From: a virus
IMG/VR virus record: IMGVR_UViG_3300050121_000130
Span: 1 to 53,090 of that record
Length of the DNA stretch: 53,090 nt
Direction: 5' to 3' (one strand)
Notes under the pieces: generated by a model
Databases searched by the model: none
Told to the model about the DNA's origin: nothing
The model's input: only the letters and a program-made list of their open reading frames with translations
Program-made: the position numbers and the translations under genes
Shown here: one piece after another, positions 1 through 7,852 of the stretch
Layout: every line of letters starts with the position of its first letter
Numbering within the stretch: the first letter of the stretch is position 1

Positions 1-126
1 GAAGTGCTTTATGTCAGGAAAAATGAAAAGCCCAGTAATGAGATAGCGCGTCTCGCCGGTGCCAGGTTCGTACTCGCCAGCGAAGGCGAAAAAGGCAAGA
101 GATTAGACGAACCACTTGTAAAAAAG
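1..126 (+). repeat. Terminal direct repeat, left copy
   Basis: Bases 1-126 are identical to 52938-53063. Identity stops at base 127 (C here, T in the other copy). The next 27 bases differ at 9 positions without changing a residue. It lies wholly within the primase-helicase gene, so it is more likely an assembly overlap or allele junction than a biological terminal repeat. Confidence 0.95.
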
Positions 127-720
127 CTAACAGGTCAAGATTTATTAAGTGCGAGATTTTTATATAAAGAATCATTTGAATTTATGCCGAACTTTAAGAT
201 CGCTATGATGGTCAACGATAAGCCAGTTGCTTCTCAGGAAGACGTTGCATTATGGGCAAGGATTCAATTAGTGCCATTTAATAAAAAGTTTGAAGGAGCA
301 AATCAAGACAAAAATTTAGCTCAAAACTTGCGTAAAGAATCGGAAATAAACGGTATTTTGCAATGGTTAATTGAGGGATGCTTGGAATGGCAACGAATCG
401 GATTAAATCCTCCTGATGAAGTATTGCAAGCAACAAACGAATATCGATCAGAAAACGATAGATTGAAAGATTGGGAAGATGAAAATTGTGTAGTTGATTC
501 GAAGCTAAGTTGCAGATTAAAGGATTTATACAGAAATTATCAAGCTTGGTGCCTTGAAGCAGGAGAAAGATATATTATAAAGCAAAAAGAATTTTCGGCA
601 AATTTAATTCAAAAAGGCTTTATAAAATATGAGCCTGCTGGAATTGTAAAATTTAAGGGGATCGGCATAAGAACTAGATATTCTGATGAAATTATTAGAG
701 AAAATCAAAACAATTGGTAA
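1..720 (+). CDS. Phage/plasmid primase-helicase (P4/D5 type), C-terminal part
   Basis: Open from base 1 in frame 1 with no start of its own; it continues the gene starting at 51219 if the ends are joined. The piece holds the end of the SF3 helicase core (ARFVLASEGEKGK, then FKIAMMVNDKP and ALWARIQLVPF, matching the sensor and arginine-finger region of D5 helicases). A C-terminal winged-helix-like domain follows (about residues 165-235 of this piece; LYRNYQAWC, then FKGIGI). It would unwind DNA at the phage origin and prime synthesis. The joined protein would be about 812 aa. Synonymous differences between the two end copies mean this C-terminus may come from another allele. Confidence 0.85.
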   Translation, partial: EVLYVRKNEKPSNEIARLAGARFVLASEGEKGKRLDEPLVKKLTGQDLLSARFLYKESFEFMPNFKIAMMVNDKPVASQEDVALWARIQLVPFNKKFEGANQDKNLAQNLRKESEINGILQWLIEGCLEWQRIGLNPPDEVLQATNEYRSENDRLKDWEDENCVVDSKLSCRLKDLYRNYQAWCLEAGERYIIKQKEFSANLIQKGFIKYEPAGIVKFKGIGIRTRYSDEIIRENQNNW

Positions 721-832
721 AATTGTTGGATTGTTGGATATTTAAGGTCTTTTTTGTAACTTAGCCTCGTGTAAATATATATATATTATATAGTTTCAAA
801 AATAGACCTCATATTCCAACAAACCAACATTT
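719..832. repeat. Inverted pairs of TTGTTGGA-type iterons around an AT-rich spacer; candidate origin
   Basis: The left arm (719-750) carries two tandem TTGTTGGA-type units and ends in AAGGTCT. The right arm (804-832) is nearly its reverse complement, with TCCAACA and ACCAACA units, starting AGACCT. Between them is an AT-rich stretch with an alternating AT run (about 775-792). It lies directly after the primase-helicase gene. Paired inverted short repeats around AT-rich DNA fit a replication origin bound by that helicase. A transcription terminator or regulator site is the alternative. Seen: the repeats. Inferred: the function. Confidence 0.55.
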
Positions 833-859
833 AAAAAATTGAAGGAGTGTTTTTAAAAA

Positions 860-973
860 ATGAACAATGACAAAATTATTCAAAATATTCCGGCCCCGAG
901 TAATTTATATTGCGTTTATAATGGTGTTGATAACAAAAAGGAAATTGAATCAAAAGTTGTTTGTTTAGGATGA
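860..973 (+). CDS. Small hypothetical protein, 37 aa
   Basis: ATG with a good Shine-Dalgarno (GAAGGAG, 841-847) and a stop overlapping the next gene's ATG (ATGA). I recognise no domain; it is polar with two cysteines. The translational coupling supports it being real. It is the first gene after the inverted-repeat region and probably belongs to a short operon with the next three genes. Confidence 0.5.
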   Translation: MNNDKIIQNIPAPSNLYCVYNGVDNKKEIESKVVCLG

Positions 974-1302
974 CGGAACAATTTGCTCCAATTTTAAAGA
1001 AATTAGATATCATGGATGATCCGTTAATCTTAGGATCACAATTATCAAATTTACTTGGCGGCACCGACTCCGAAATGTGGATTAAGTTATTTATAGCTGC
1101 CGATAAAATAAATCCTGATTTTGCCGCGAGATTAATGTACATGAGGAATAGTGGGTGCAGATTGCAGCCACACACGGATTTTAAATATAAAATAATGCCG
1201 ATCAAAGCGCTTTGGGAGTCAGAGGATTTTTATAATCAAGAAAAACAGTGTTTAATGGATTTCAGGGATGAGTTAACGGAGTTATTGGGAGGGTTGAAAT
1301 GA
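970..1302 (+). CDS. Hypothetical protein, 110 aa
   Basis: The ATG at 970 overlaps the preceding stop (ATGA); a TTG at 961 in frame has no separate ribosome site. The product is mostly helical by composition, with no recognised family. It overlaps the Bro-N gene by four bases (ATGA at 1299), so the two are probably translated together. Function unknown. Confidence 0.6.
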   Translation: MTEQFAPILKKLDIMDDPLILGSQLSNLLGGTDSEMWIKLFIAADKINPDFAARLMYMRNSGCRLQPHTDFKYKIMPIKALWESEDFYNQEKQCLMDFRDELTELLGGLK

Positions 1303-2036
1303 ACGAATTACCGAAAGTATTTAATTATCAAAACACAGAAGTTAGAACGGTTATTAAAAATAATGAACCTTGGTTTGTGGCAAAAGACATTTGTGATGTT
1401 TTAGAATTAGAAAATAGTAGACAAGCATTAAGCAGGATATCCGACAAACATAAGGGTGTATCTATTAATGACACCCTTGGTGGAAATCAGGAACTTGCAA
1501 TAATTGATGAACCGGGTTTATATAAACTGATTTTTACCAGCCGTAAAAAAGAAGCCGAACAATTCCAAGATTGGGTTTACGAAGAAGTCCTTCCATCGAT
1601 TCGAAAAACAGGTCAATATGGTACTCCTGAGTTTTTAGGTAAAATGCACGATTCAATGAATAAAATTCGTAATTTAAGTTGGCATGAAACAAAAAGCATA
1701 AAAAAGCAGCATATATCCGAAAACTTAGCCAAACTTAAAAAATATTATTTTTCATTAATTGATTCTGACGCTGAAAACGAACCCAATCCATTTGAAACTT
1801 TTGTAAAAGATCGTTGTACGTTCGACGAAAACTCAACAATCGACAGACGGCAATTATACGATGGGTATATTCGGTGGTGCTGCGACAATAATGTTTATCC
1901 AAAATCAAAAATTAAGCTTACTGATTATTTAAATCAAATAGACGGGGTTGCTTATTTTGGGGCTGATTCAAAGCATCTGTTGCATCAAAGATTTACTGGG
2001 ATTAAATTAAATCAAAAAGGATTGGGGCTGAGTTAA
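1299..2036 (+). CDS. Bro-N antirepressor-like protein with primase-type C-terminus
   Basis: 245 aa. Residues 1-110 match the Bro-N fold of phage antirepressors (EPWFVAKDICDVLEL, GLYKLIFTSRKKEAEQFQDW, VLPSIRKTGQYG). Residues about 165-245 resemble the C-terminal domain of the primase-helicase in this window: LYDGYIRWC against LYRNYQAWC, and FTGIKL against FKGIGI, at similar spacing. Bro-N is a DNA-binding domain. The second domain suggests the protein acts near the replication machinery or origin, which is inference. It lies in the operon just after the candidate origin. Confidence is high for Bro-N and moderate for the second domain. Confidence 0.8.
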   Translation: MNELPKVFNYQNTEVRTVIKNNEPWFVAKDICDVLELENSRQALSRISDKHKGVSINDTLGGNQELAIIDEPGLYKLIFTSRKKEAEQFQDWVYEEVLPSIRKTGQYGTPEFLGKMHDSMNKIRNLSWHETKSIKKQHISENLAKLKKYYFSLIDSDAENEPNPFETFVKDRCTFDENSTIDRRQLYDGYIRWCCDNNVYPKSKIKLTDYLNQIDGVAYFGADSKHLLHQRFTGIKLNQKGLGLS

Positions 2037-2363
2037 TTGCCAGTAAAACGCATTTCGATATTTTGTCAAATGTGTCACGTAATGATGGAGTATAAAAAAC
2101 CGCCTGATGATTTTTATAAATGCCCAATATGCGGATTTGAAGGTTGGCCGGGCGATACAATAACGCCAACTGATGATGAAGTATCAAAACTAATGCGAGA
2201 AATGGCACCGACACATAAACCCAAAGAGTGTTTACCGGCTGGAGGTCCAATATTAAAAGGCGGAAGTAAATCAAAGGTTGGCAAGAACGAGAAAATGAGC
2301 AAGAAAACATTAAGCCAAATAAACCAAGGATTAAACGGTAAATGCAGTAGTTTTGACAACTAA
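2037..2363 (+). CDS. Zinc-ribbon protein, 108 aa
   Basis: TTG start immediately after the Bro-N stop, with a G-rich stretch upstream. The N-terminus holds two CxxC pairs (CQMC at about 10-13, CPIC at about 30-33), a single zinc ribbon. The rest is lysine-rich and probably unstructured, ending KCSSFDN. It may bind nucleic acid, but no family is assigned. It is the last gene of this small operon; a 318-base non-coding stretch follows. Confidence 0.55.
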   Translation: MPVKRISIFCQMCHVMMEYKKPPDDFYKCPICGFEGWPGDTITPTDDEVSKLMREMAPTHKPKECLPAGGPILKGGSKSKVGKNEKMSKKTLSQINQGLNGKCSSFDN

Positions 2364-2367
2364 ACGA

Positions 2368-2396
2368 TTGCATTAATTTGACAGATACCTTATAAT
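2368..2396 (+). promoter_or_regulatory. Promoter, sigma-70/SigA type
   Basis: TTGCAT at 2368-2373, a 17-base spacer, then a perfect TATAAT at 2391-2396. The transcript would begin near 2403 and meet an intrinsic terminator at 2440-2471, giving a short RNA of about 65 bases unless the terminator is read through. Confidence 0.6.
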
Positions 2397-2439
2397 ATAG
2401 TTAATTGGTCTGCAAGTTAGAAACAATGTTATGTAAACA

Positions 2440-2471
2440 AAGCCCGTCCTAAATTGGATGGGCTTATTTTT
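2440..2471 (+). terminator. Intrinsic terminator
   Basis: Ten-pair stem (AAGCCCGTCC with GGATGGGCTT, one G-U), six-base loop, then ATTTTT. Its tail, 2461-2479, is repeated exactly after the second hairpin at 2648-2666 (19 bases). It ends the short transcript from the 2368 promoter. Confidence 0.75.
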
Positions 2472-2521
2472 ATATCTAAAATTATACTTGGCAGTGACCT
2501 AATGGCACTGACCATAATTAT

Positions 2522-2617
2522 ATTGGCGCGGCGTGGTGGTGCAACCATACTATGGAGTTATCTTGCATAGCCTTAACGGGCGCGGAAGTCAAGCAGGTTC
2601 AAATCCTGTCGCCAATA
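2522..2617 (+). tRNA. tRNA-like RNA, isotype not assignable
   Basis: A seven-pair acceptor-like stem (ATTGGCG 2522-2528 with CGCCAAT 2610-2616, extendable outward) encloses a canonical T arm (GCAGG-TTCAAAT-CCTGT). The whole is about 95 bases, the size of a long-variable-arm tRNA. The anticodon arm is irregular: CTATG pairs with CATAG around an 11-base loop, or with one mismatch closes on GTTATCT, which would give anticodon UAU. Position 8 is not U and no CCA is encoded. It could be an unusual tRNA, a decayed one, or a tRNA mimic. Confidence 0.4.
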
Positions 2618-2630
2618 TTATAATCATTAC

Positions 2631-2658
2631 AGCCGTCTATTTCAGATGGCTTATTTTT
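2631..2658 (+). terminator. Intrinsic terminator or attenuator before the 69-aa gene
   Basis: Stem AGCCGTCT with AGATGGCT, five-base loop, then TATTTTT. It ends about 13 bases before the ribosome binding site of the gene at 2682, so it could act as an attenuator for that gene as well as ending the tRNA-like transcript. The tail matches that of the terminator at 2440. Confidence 0.7.
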
Positions 2659-2681
2659 ATATCTAATCGGAGGTGCCCATC

Positions 2682-2891
2682 ATGATATCTCATTGCGCTG
2701 ATACTGAATGTGAATTTTATAATCCTGATGGTTGTACGGCCAGCGAGATACATCACACCTCTGATAGATTCTGTACTGCTGGGAGACGAAAGCCACGCGA
2801 TTTCACCAAGGAGCTGATGGACCATTTTAATTCAGGCTGCCATCGTGGTGGGGGTAAACATAAATCGAACAAAATTAAATTGAGGAAATAA
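2682..2891 (+). CDS. Cysteine-rich small protein, DUF1540-like, 69 aa
   Basis: ATG at 2682 with CGGAGGTG upstream is preferred to the in-frame GTG at 2673, which lies within that site. The N-terminus has a CxxxxCxxxxxxxC pattern (CADTECEFYN, then GCTASEIH), and C at FCTAG recalls the DUF1540 metal-binding motif. The C-terminus is basic. It lies alone between the tRNA-like cassette and the candidate cos region. Function unknown; the DUF1540 resemblance is by eye only. Confidence 0.6.
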   Translation: MISHCADTECEFYNPDGCTASEIHHTSDRFCTAGRRKPRDFTKELMDHFNSGCHRGGGKHKSNKIKLRK

Positions 2892-3021
2892 GCAATAAGG
2901 TTTAGACAATAGGCTGCTGAAGTGATTACAAAATTTTCAGCGTGAAACTCGTTGAACTGTGGGTCTCTGATCGGCTACACCACGAGATATAACTCCTCTG
3001 AATTCTGACGGGTCCTTCCTG

Positions 3022-3054
3022 AGGGGGCGGGGCGCACACAGGTCGCACACCCCT
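3022..3054. other. Candidate cos (packaging) site
   Basis: A 223-base gene-free stretch (2892-3114) before the terminase genes contains a GC-rich island in AT-rich surroundings. In it CGCACAC occurs twice (3033-3039, 3044-3050) beside a run of G and C. Lambda-like phages with Nu1/GpA terminases have cos just upstream of the small-subunit gene. Placement is by position and composition only; no cohesive end can be read from the sequence. Confidence 0.4.
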
Positions 3055-3114
3055 CGATTATTTCCTCTGAAAAATTATAAAATTTTGCCTTACATTACGA
3101 CAACAGGTGATGAT

Positions 3115-3645
3115 ATGGAAAATTCAAATTTAGATAAAGAAGAAAAAAACGCTTCAAATAATGATTTCATTTTTGGCACAACTCAGACTTGTGATTTTTT
3201 TAGTGTTTCCCGTGACACTTTGTCAGTTTGGGCAAAACAAGGATGTCCGAAAATTGACCGCGGTAAGTGGAATATAAAAGAAGTGATGAACTGGCGCGGT
3301 CGAACTGCGCTTGCCGGAAAAGTGGTAGAAGTAAGTAATGAGTTTAGAAAGTTAAAGGCTGATGCTGATATTAAAGAATTAAAAGCCGAAAAAGAAGAAA
3401 TAACGCTGGCTGTGTTGCGGGGTGAATTCATAAACAAAGAGGAGGTGGACAGGCAATGGTCAGTAATTGGAAATCAGTTGAAAAACAATTTGTTGTTATG
3501 GTCCAGAACACTGGCTTCAGAACTTGCCCACTTAGATATGCGGTCGGTAGAGAAAGTGTTGACTGATGCTACCTATGACCTCCTTGAACAGCTCTCCAGC
3601 ACAAGCCATTATAAGAAAAGCAAGAAGAAAAAGAATCTTAATTGA
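3115..3645 (+). CDS. Terminase small subunit (Nu1-like)
   Basis: 176 aa from ATG 3115 (AGGTGAT upstream); an in-frame TTG at 3085 lacks a ribosome site. An N-terminal winged-helix of the Nu1/excisionase type (TTQTCDFFSVSRDTLSVWAKQG, followed by KWNIKEVMNW) would recognise cos DNA. A long charged coiled coil (about 80-120) and a lysine-rich tail (KKSKKKKN) would contact the large subunit. The next gene starts 80 bases inside this one. Length and position fit lambda Nu1. Confidence 0.85.
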   Translation: MENSNLDKEEKNASNNDFIFGTTQTCDFFSVSRDTLSVWAKQGCPKIDRGKWNIKEVMNWRGRTALAGKVVEVSNEFRKLKADADIKELKAEKEEITLAVLRGEFINKEEVDRQWSVIGNQLKNNLLLWSRTLASELAHLDMRSVEKVLTDATYDLLEQLSSTSHYKKSKKKKNLN

Positions 3646-5404
3646 ATTACCTTTAGCATTAAGATTAGCGCTCAAGCCGCCGGAAAGATTAACCGTTAGT
3701 CAATGGGCTGATAAAAATAGAGTGCTTGATAATATATCATCCAAGCCAGGTCCGTGGAAAACAAGTTTTGTGCCTTATACAAAAGAACCGATGGATGCGT
3801 TTACTAATAAAGAAATTGAACAAATTATTTTAGTTTGGGGAACCCAATCCGCAAAAACAGAATGTATAAACAACATGATTGGTTATGCGGTTGATCAAGA
3901 TCCTGGACCGGCCATGGTTGTATATCCTGAAGAAAAAACAGCAGAGTTTGCTAGTAATAAGCGGATTCAAACCATGGTTTTATCTACTGAATCGATTGCA
4001 CGAAAATTTAATACAAGAAGCAAGGTACTTGAACTCGATTTTATAGATATGTTTATTGCTTTAGTTAGTGCAAATTCTCCTTCACAATTGGCATCACGTC
4101 CTATAAGATATTTGTTTCGTGATGAAATTGACAAATATAATACCTGGTCTGGTGATGAGGCGAGTCCTTTAAAACTAACAAAGGAAAGAACAAAAGCATT
4201 TTCTTATAATCGAAAAATAGTAGATGCTTCAACACCTGTTACAAAAAACAAAAATATATGGCCAATGTATTTGTCTGCTGATGCCCGATATAAATATCAA
4301 ATTCCTTGTCCTCATTGTAAAACGATGCAGCCACTTGTTTTTAAACAGATAAAATGGCCAAAAGAAATTAACGACAGTTCGAAACTTGTTGAAGATGCTG
4401 CGTGGTATGAATGTTGCCATTGCAAAGAAAAAATTCACGATGGTCACAAACAAGCCATGCTTAGACTCGGAGAGTGGAAAGTAGAAAATAAAACAGTCGG
4501 CAGAATAAGATCTGTTGCCTATCATCTCAATTCTATTTATAGCCCGTTCGTTACTTTCGGGCAAGTTGCCAAAGAATTTTTAGAATCAAAAGATGAACCA
4601 AAAGATTTAATGAATTTTGTAAATTCGTGGCTTGCCGAACCGTGGGAAGCAAAAGGCAAACGTTATAAATCAGATACAATTTTAGAACATAAATCGTCAT
4701 ACAATCGCGGTAAAGTTCACCAATCATCGCAAATATTAGTCGCTGGTGTCGATGTGCAATTAGATCATTTCTGGTGGGGCGTTCGTGCCTGGGGACCTGA
4801 TATGACGTCGTGGTTAGTTGACTATGGTCGAACAGAAACTTGGACCGATATTGAAAAAATATTAAGACAACCTTATCCGATAAATGAAACAGGAGAAACG
4901 GTATTTATTAATAAGGCCTGTATCGATTCAGGATATAACACAGATGAGGTATATAAATTTTGTGCCTACAATCAGGATATTTGTGTGCCGACTAAAGGTT
5001 CTTCACGGCCACTTCGCTCCCGGTATGTCCAGTCGAAAATTGACAGAGACATTGCATTGGGATTGATTTTATATATTTTTGATCCGAATCAGTTTAAAGA
5101 TTTTATTGCCGGAAGATTAGCCCACGAAGTAAATGCACCAGGAGCGTGGATGTTGCCGGCCGATATTGATAAATTATATGCTGATCAAATTGTTGCCGAA
5201 CAAAAAGTCGAAGGTAAGTGGGAACCAATCAGCAGTCATGCACAGAATCATATGCTTGATGTTGAGGTTAATATTGCACTGGCAGCTGAATTGTGTGGAG
5301 TAAGGTATTTGTTGCCGGTTCCAGAAATGGTGGCACAGAAGCCAGAGGTACAGTCAGAAGCGAAACCATGGGTTGGAAATACGAATAATTGGATGAAGAG
5401 GTGA
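3566..5404 (+). CDS. Terminase large subunit (GpA family)
   Basis: 612 aa, close to lambda gpA. The ATPase half has a P-loop-like WGTQSAKTE near residue 90 and a Walker B region RYLFRDEID near 186. Two CxxC pairs (PCPHCKTM, ECCHCKEK) follow near 250 and 290. The nuclease half has acidic motifs AGVDVQLDH and CIDSGYNTD. It cuts concatemeric DNA at cos and pumps it into the prohead. ATG 3566 and 3575 are both possible starts; either overlaps the small subunit gene. Confidence 0.95.
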   Translation: MLPMTSLNSSPAQAIIRKARRKRILIELPLALRLALKPPERLTVSQWADKNRVLDNISSKPGPWKTSFVPYTKEPMDAFTNKEIEQIILVWGTQSAKTECINNMIGYAVDQDPGPAMVVYPEEKTAEFASNKRIQTMVLSTESIARKFNTRSKVLELDFIDMFIALVSANSPSQLASRPIRYLFRDEIDKYNTWSGDEASPLKLTKERTKAFSYNRKIVDASTPVTKNKNIWPMYLSADARYKYQIPCPHCKTMQPLVFKQIKWPKEINDSSKLVEDAAWYECCHCKEKIHDGHKQAMLRLGEWKVENKTVGRIRSVAYHLNSIYSPFVTFGQVAKEFLESKDEPKDLMNFVNSWLAEPWEAKGKRYKSDTILEHKSSYNRGKVHQSSQILVAGVDVQLDHFWWGVRAWGPDMTSWLVDYGRTETWTDIEKILRQPYPINETGETVFINKACIDSGYNTDEVYKFCAYNQDICVPTKGSSRPLRSRYVQSKIDRDIALGLILYIFDPNQFKDFIAGRLAHEVNAPGAWMLPADIDKLYADQIVAEQKVEGKWEPISSHAQNHMLDVEVNIALAAELCGVRYLLPVPEMVAQKPEVQSEAKPWVGNTNNWMKR

Positions 5405-5433
5405 AGTGATAAATACCAAATAGATTTCACAAA

Positions 5434-5652
5434 ATGATTTTAATATCAAGAACGGGTATTGGACTTTATTGCGATCAAGCCAGAGAGTTAATGTATTGGG
5501 TTTTTGATGAAAATAATCGGATAAAAAGATATAAATTAATTAAAATTGCTGAAAAAACAGAACGATTATATCGAAAATCTCACAGATGGGATTTGGATAA
5601 CAAACAATGGTTTGAAGATTTACCTAAGCAAATAGACTATTCCAATATTTAG
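5434..5652 (+). CDS. Hypothetical protein, 72 aa
   Basis: Lies between the terminase and the gpW-like gene. No clear Shine-Dalgarno precedes the ATG at 5434, so the start is uncertain. The product is basic and aromatic-rich (RLYRKSHRWD), with no known domain. It ends just before a hairpin at 5660. Function unknown. Confidence 0.5.
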   Translation: MILISRTGIGLYCDQARELMYWVFDENNRIKRYKLIKIAEKTERLYRKSHRWDLDNKQWFEDLPKQIDYSNI

Positions 5653-5659
5653 TAATTTC

Positions 5660-5682
5660 GTCGCCAATAGGCGATTATTTTT
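5660..5682 (+). terminator. Hairpin with U-rich tail before the 5710 gene
   Basis: TCGCC-AATA-GGCGA followed by TTATTTTTA, ending about 10 bases before the ribosome binding site (AAGGATGAG) of the next gene. It is inside what should be one late operon, so it may be an attenuator rather than a true end. Confidence 0.5.
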
Positions 5683-5709
5683 ATGTTTGAAAGGATGAGA
5701 TAAAATATC

Positions 5710-6075
5710 ATGACAAATAAAACGAAACTAGAAGCACCAATCGAAGTGGAAACACCGGTCGAACACGCTATCGTAATTCTCAACGAAGCCTTTAAGCTCG
5801 ACTCACGTACCATCGATTGGCTAATTAATAATCGCGTGCCATGTCACTCTGAACTATCCAAACACTCTACGATTCAAGTCAGAACAATCCGAAAGAATCA
5901 GCCATTTGGTGGAACTGATCCAGTTAAGTATGAGGTTGGTATGCTGGATATTCTAAACGGTATCTTAGACAGTAACATTGCCGCTGATTACAGCGAAGAT
6001 ACTGGCAAGTTGATCGGCTTCAAGGAGGTGATACCACCATCGGATAAAAGCACGGAAGGAGAAACAAAAACATGA
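5710..6075 (+). CDS. Hypothetical protein, 121 aa
   Basis: ATG with AAGGATGAG upstream; it overlaps the next gene by four bases (ATGA). No family recognised. The middle reads like a small alpha/beta domain (HAIVILNEAFKLDSRTIDWL) and the C-terminus is charged and flexible. Its position between terminase and gpW suggests a head-associated or accessory role, without direct evidence. Confidence 0.6.
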   Translation: MTNKTKLEAPIEVETPVEHAIVILNEAFKLDSRTIDWLINNRVPCHSELSKHSTIQVRTIRKNQPFGGTDPVKYEVGMLDILNGILDSNIAADYSEDTGKLIGFKEVIPPSDKSTEGETKT

Positions 6076-6365
6076 ATGAACCATTTCCAGCCGTAGAATC
6101 GCAAAATATTGCTCAACAAATGCTTGCCGCTGTCGAATCTGCAATACTTACACTGATAACAAGCAGCGAAGAAATCATGATTGATGGCCGTAAATACCGT
6201 AGAACTGATTTAAATAAACTAAGGGATATGCGTCAAAAACTTTATGAAGAGGTATTTTATGCTAATTTGTCAGCAGGCGCAACAACTCGCGCTTATGCCG
6301 CATGGCCGCTTCGAAAGGCAGGGATGCCGCCGTGGACTTCAATAGGACCGTGGAGCAACTTGTAA
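6072..6365 (+). CDS. gpW-like head-tail connector protein
   Basis: 97 aa. The central region (EEIMIDGRKYRRTDLNKLRDMRQKLYEEV) has the beta-hairpin-plus-helix pattern of lambda gpW, which plugs the portal after packaging. It lies between the terminase and portal genes, as W does in lambda. Its last 64 bases overlap the portal gene in another frame. The tail beyond residue 75 is therefore probably translated but poorly conserved. Confidence 0.65.
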   Translation: MNEPFPAVESQNIAQQMLAAVESAILTLITSSEEIMIDGRKYRRTDLNKLRDMRQKLYEEVFYANLSAGATTRAYAAWPLRKAGMPPWTSIGPWSNL

Positions 6366-7852
6366 GTTATATATCACCCAAAGCTGCTTTCGAACGTCAT
6401 GCCTACCGCAAAGCTCTTGAAATCAAACACGCTCAGGAGGATAAGCAACGCAATTATGATGCCGGAATGATTGACAGGTTTAATAATCGTTGGAACGCAG
6501 CATGGGGCAGTGGCGAGTTGGTTGATAAACCTTATCGGCAGCGGTTACTGTTAATTGCCCGCGATCTCGAACGCAATAATGATTTTGCCAAATCAATTAT
6601 TTCGCCATTTGAACGTAATGTTGTAGGTTTGGGGTTTAATGTTCAAGCGAAAACAGATAGCGATGATCTCAATAATGAAATGGAAAGTATTTGGAACGAA
6701 TGGTGTGAACCTCAAAATTGCGATACAACTGGGCAATTAACATTTACTGAAATGATGCGAATGAAACTTCGAAGAACAATCGTTGATGGCGATATTGCCG
6801 CTATTGAGGTTTATGACTCAAAGTCTAAATTTATTCCTTATCGACTGCAACTTATTGAAGCGGATATGTTCGATGTTACTTTGTTCGAAAACTCCGATAC
6901 CGGAAATCGTATTTATAGCGGGGTGGAAGTGGATGAATATATTAGGCCCGTAGCTTACTGGTTCAGACAGTCAACACTAGATTATTACCTGTATAACGTC
7001 AAATCAGTCAGAATTCCTGCGGACCAGGTTAATCATTTATTTACAAAACAGCGGGTTACGCAGGTTCGCGGCATATCGCTGTTAGCGTCTTCGATGTCAT
7101 CCATACAAGATATTGGCGATTACATGGAAGCCGAACGGGTGAAAGCTCGAATATCCGCTTGTTTTTCCATGGCAGTAACTACGACACCGCAGGGGCTTGT
7201 TGGACGATCAGGGCAACAACCAGAAGATTACAAAAAGCATCGCCGTGATTATATGGAACCTGGCATGATCGAATATTTGTTGCCAGGTGAAGAAATGAAG
7301 ATTGCTTCACCGTCAGGAATAAATACAAACACCAAAGATTTCGTACAGACCAATTACCGTGCACTGTCTGCTGGACAAGGGCTTAGTTATGAATCAACTA
7401 GCCGCGATGTATCTCAGGTAAGTTATTCTTCTGCTCGACACAGTGCTTTAGAAGATCGAAAAACATATCAGCCCATACAACAATGGCTGATCAATCATTT
7501 TTGCCGAAAAGTTTATAAGCAAGTAATTATTTCAGCGGTGATGTCTGGGAGATTAAAAATCCCGGACTTTTTTACGCGCCAAAGTTATTATTTGCAGCAT
7601 AAATGGTTGCCGCCTGGATGGGATTGGGTAGATCCGCTCAAAGATGTGCAGGCCAGTAAAATTGAATACGGCATGGGGCTTACAACTTTAGAACAACTTT
7701 GTGCTGAACAGGGCAAGGATTATAAAGACATCCTCGAACAGCAAAAGAAAGAACGCGCAATGCTTAAAGATACTGGCATTGATATTGATGCCGCGACTGG
7801 CGTTGTGTCGGTAAAGGAGAATCGAGAAGATGAAACAAAAACGGACACTTGA
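6302..7852 (+). CDS. Portal protein (lambda gpB family)
   Basis: 516 aa, near the usual length. Features of the family include RDLERNNDFAKSI at about 80, GLGFNVQAK, the VDGDIAAIEVY strand, and the C-terminal segment SYSSARHSALEDRKTYQPIQ near 375-395. It forms the dodecameric DNA gate of the prohead and docks the terminase. The start at 6302 lies inside the gpW-like gene and has no strong ribosome site, so coupling to that gene is likely. It overlaps the protease-capsid gene at its 3' end. Confidence 0.9.
   Translation: MAASKGRDAAVDFNRTVEQLVSYISPKAAFERHAYRKALEIKHAQEDKQRNYDAGMIDRFNNRWNAAWGSGELVDKPYRQRLLLIARDLERNNDFAKSIISPFERNVVGLGFNVQAKTDSDDLNNEMESIWNEWCEPQNCDTTGQLTFTEMMRMKLRRTIVDGDIAAIEVYDSKSKFIPYRLQLIEADMFDVTLFENSDTGNRIYSGVEVDEYIRPVAYWFRQSTLDYYLYNVKSVRIPADQVNHLFTKQRVTQVRGISLLASSMSSIQDIGDYMEAERVKARISACFSMAVTTTPQGLVGRSGQQPEDYKKHRRDYMEPGMIEYLLPGEEMKIASPSGINTNTKDFVQTNYRALSAGQGLSYESTSRDVSQVSYSSARHSALEDRKTYQPIQQWLINHFCRKVYKQVIISAVMSGRLKIPDFFTRQSYYLQHKWLPPGWDWVDPLKDVQASKIEYGMGLTTLEQLCAEQGKDYKDILEQQKKERAMLKDTGIDIDAATGVVSVKENREDETKTDT

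Noticed and set aside
1-126. Biological terminal repeat (T7-type direct terminal redundancy)
   Set aside because: The repeat lies inside one gene, is followed by synonymous divergence, and the phage has cos-type terminase genes; an assembly or allele junction is likelier.
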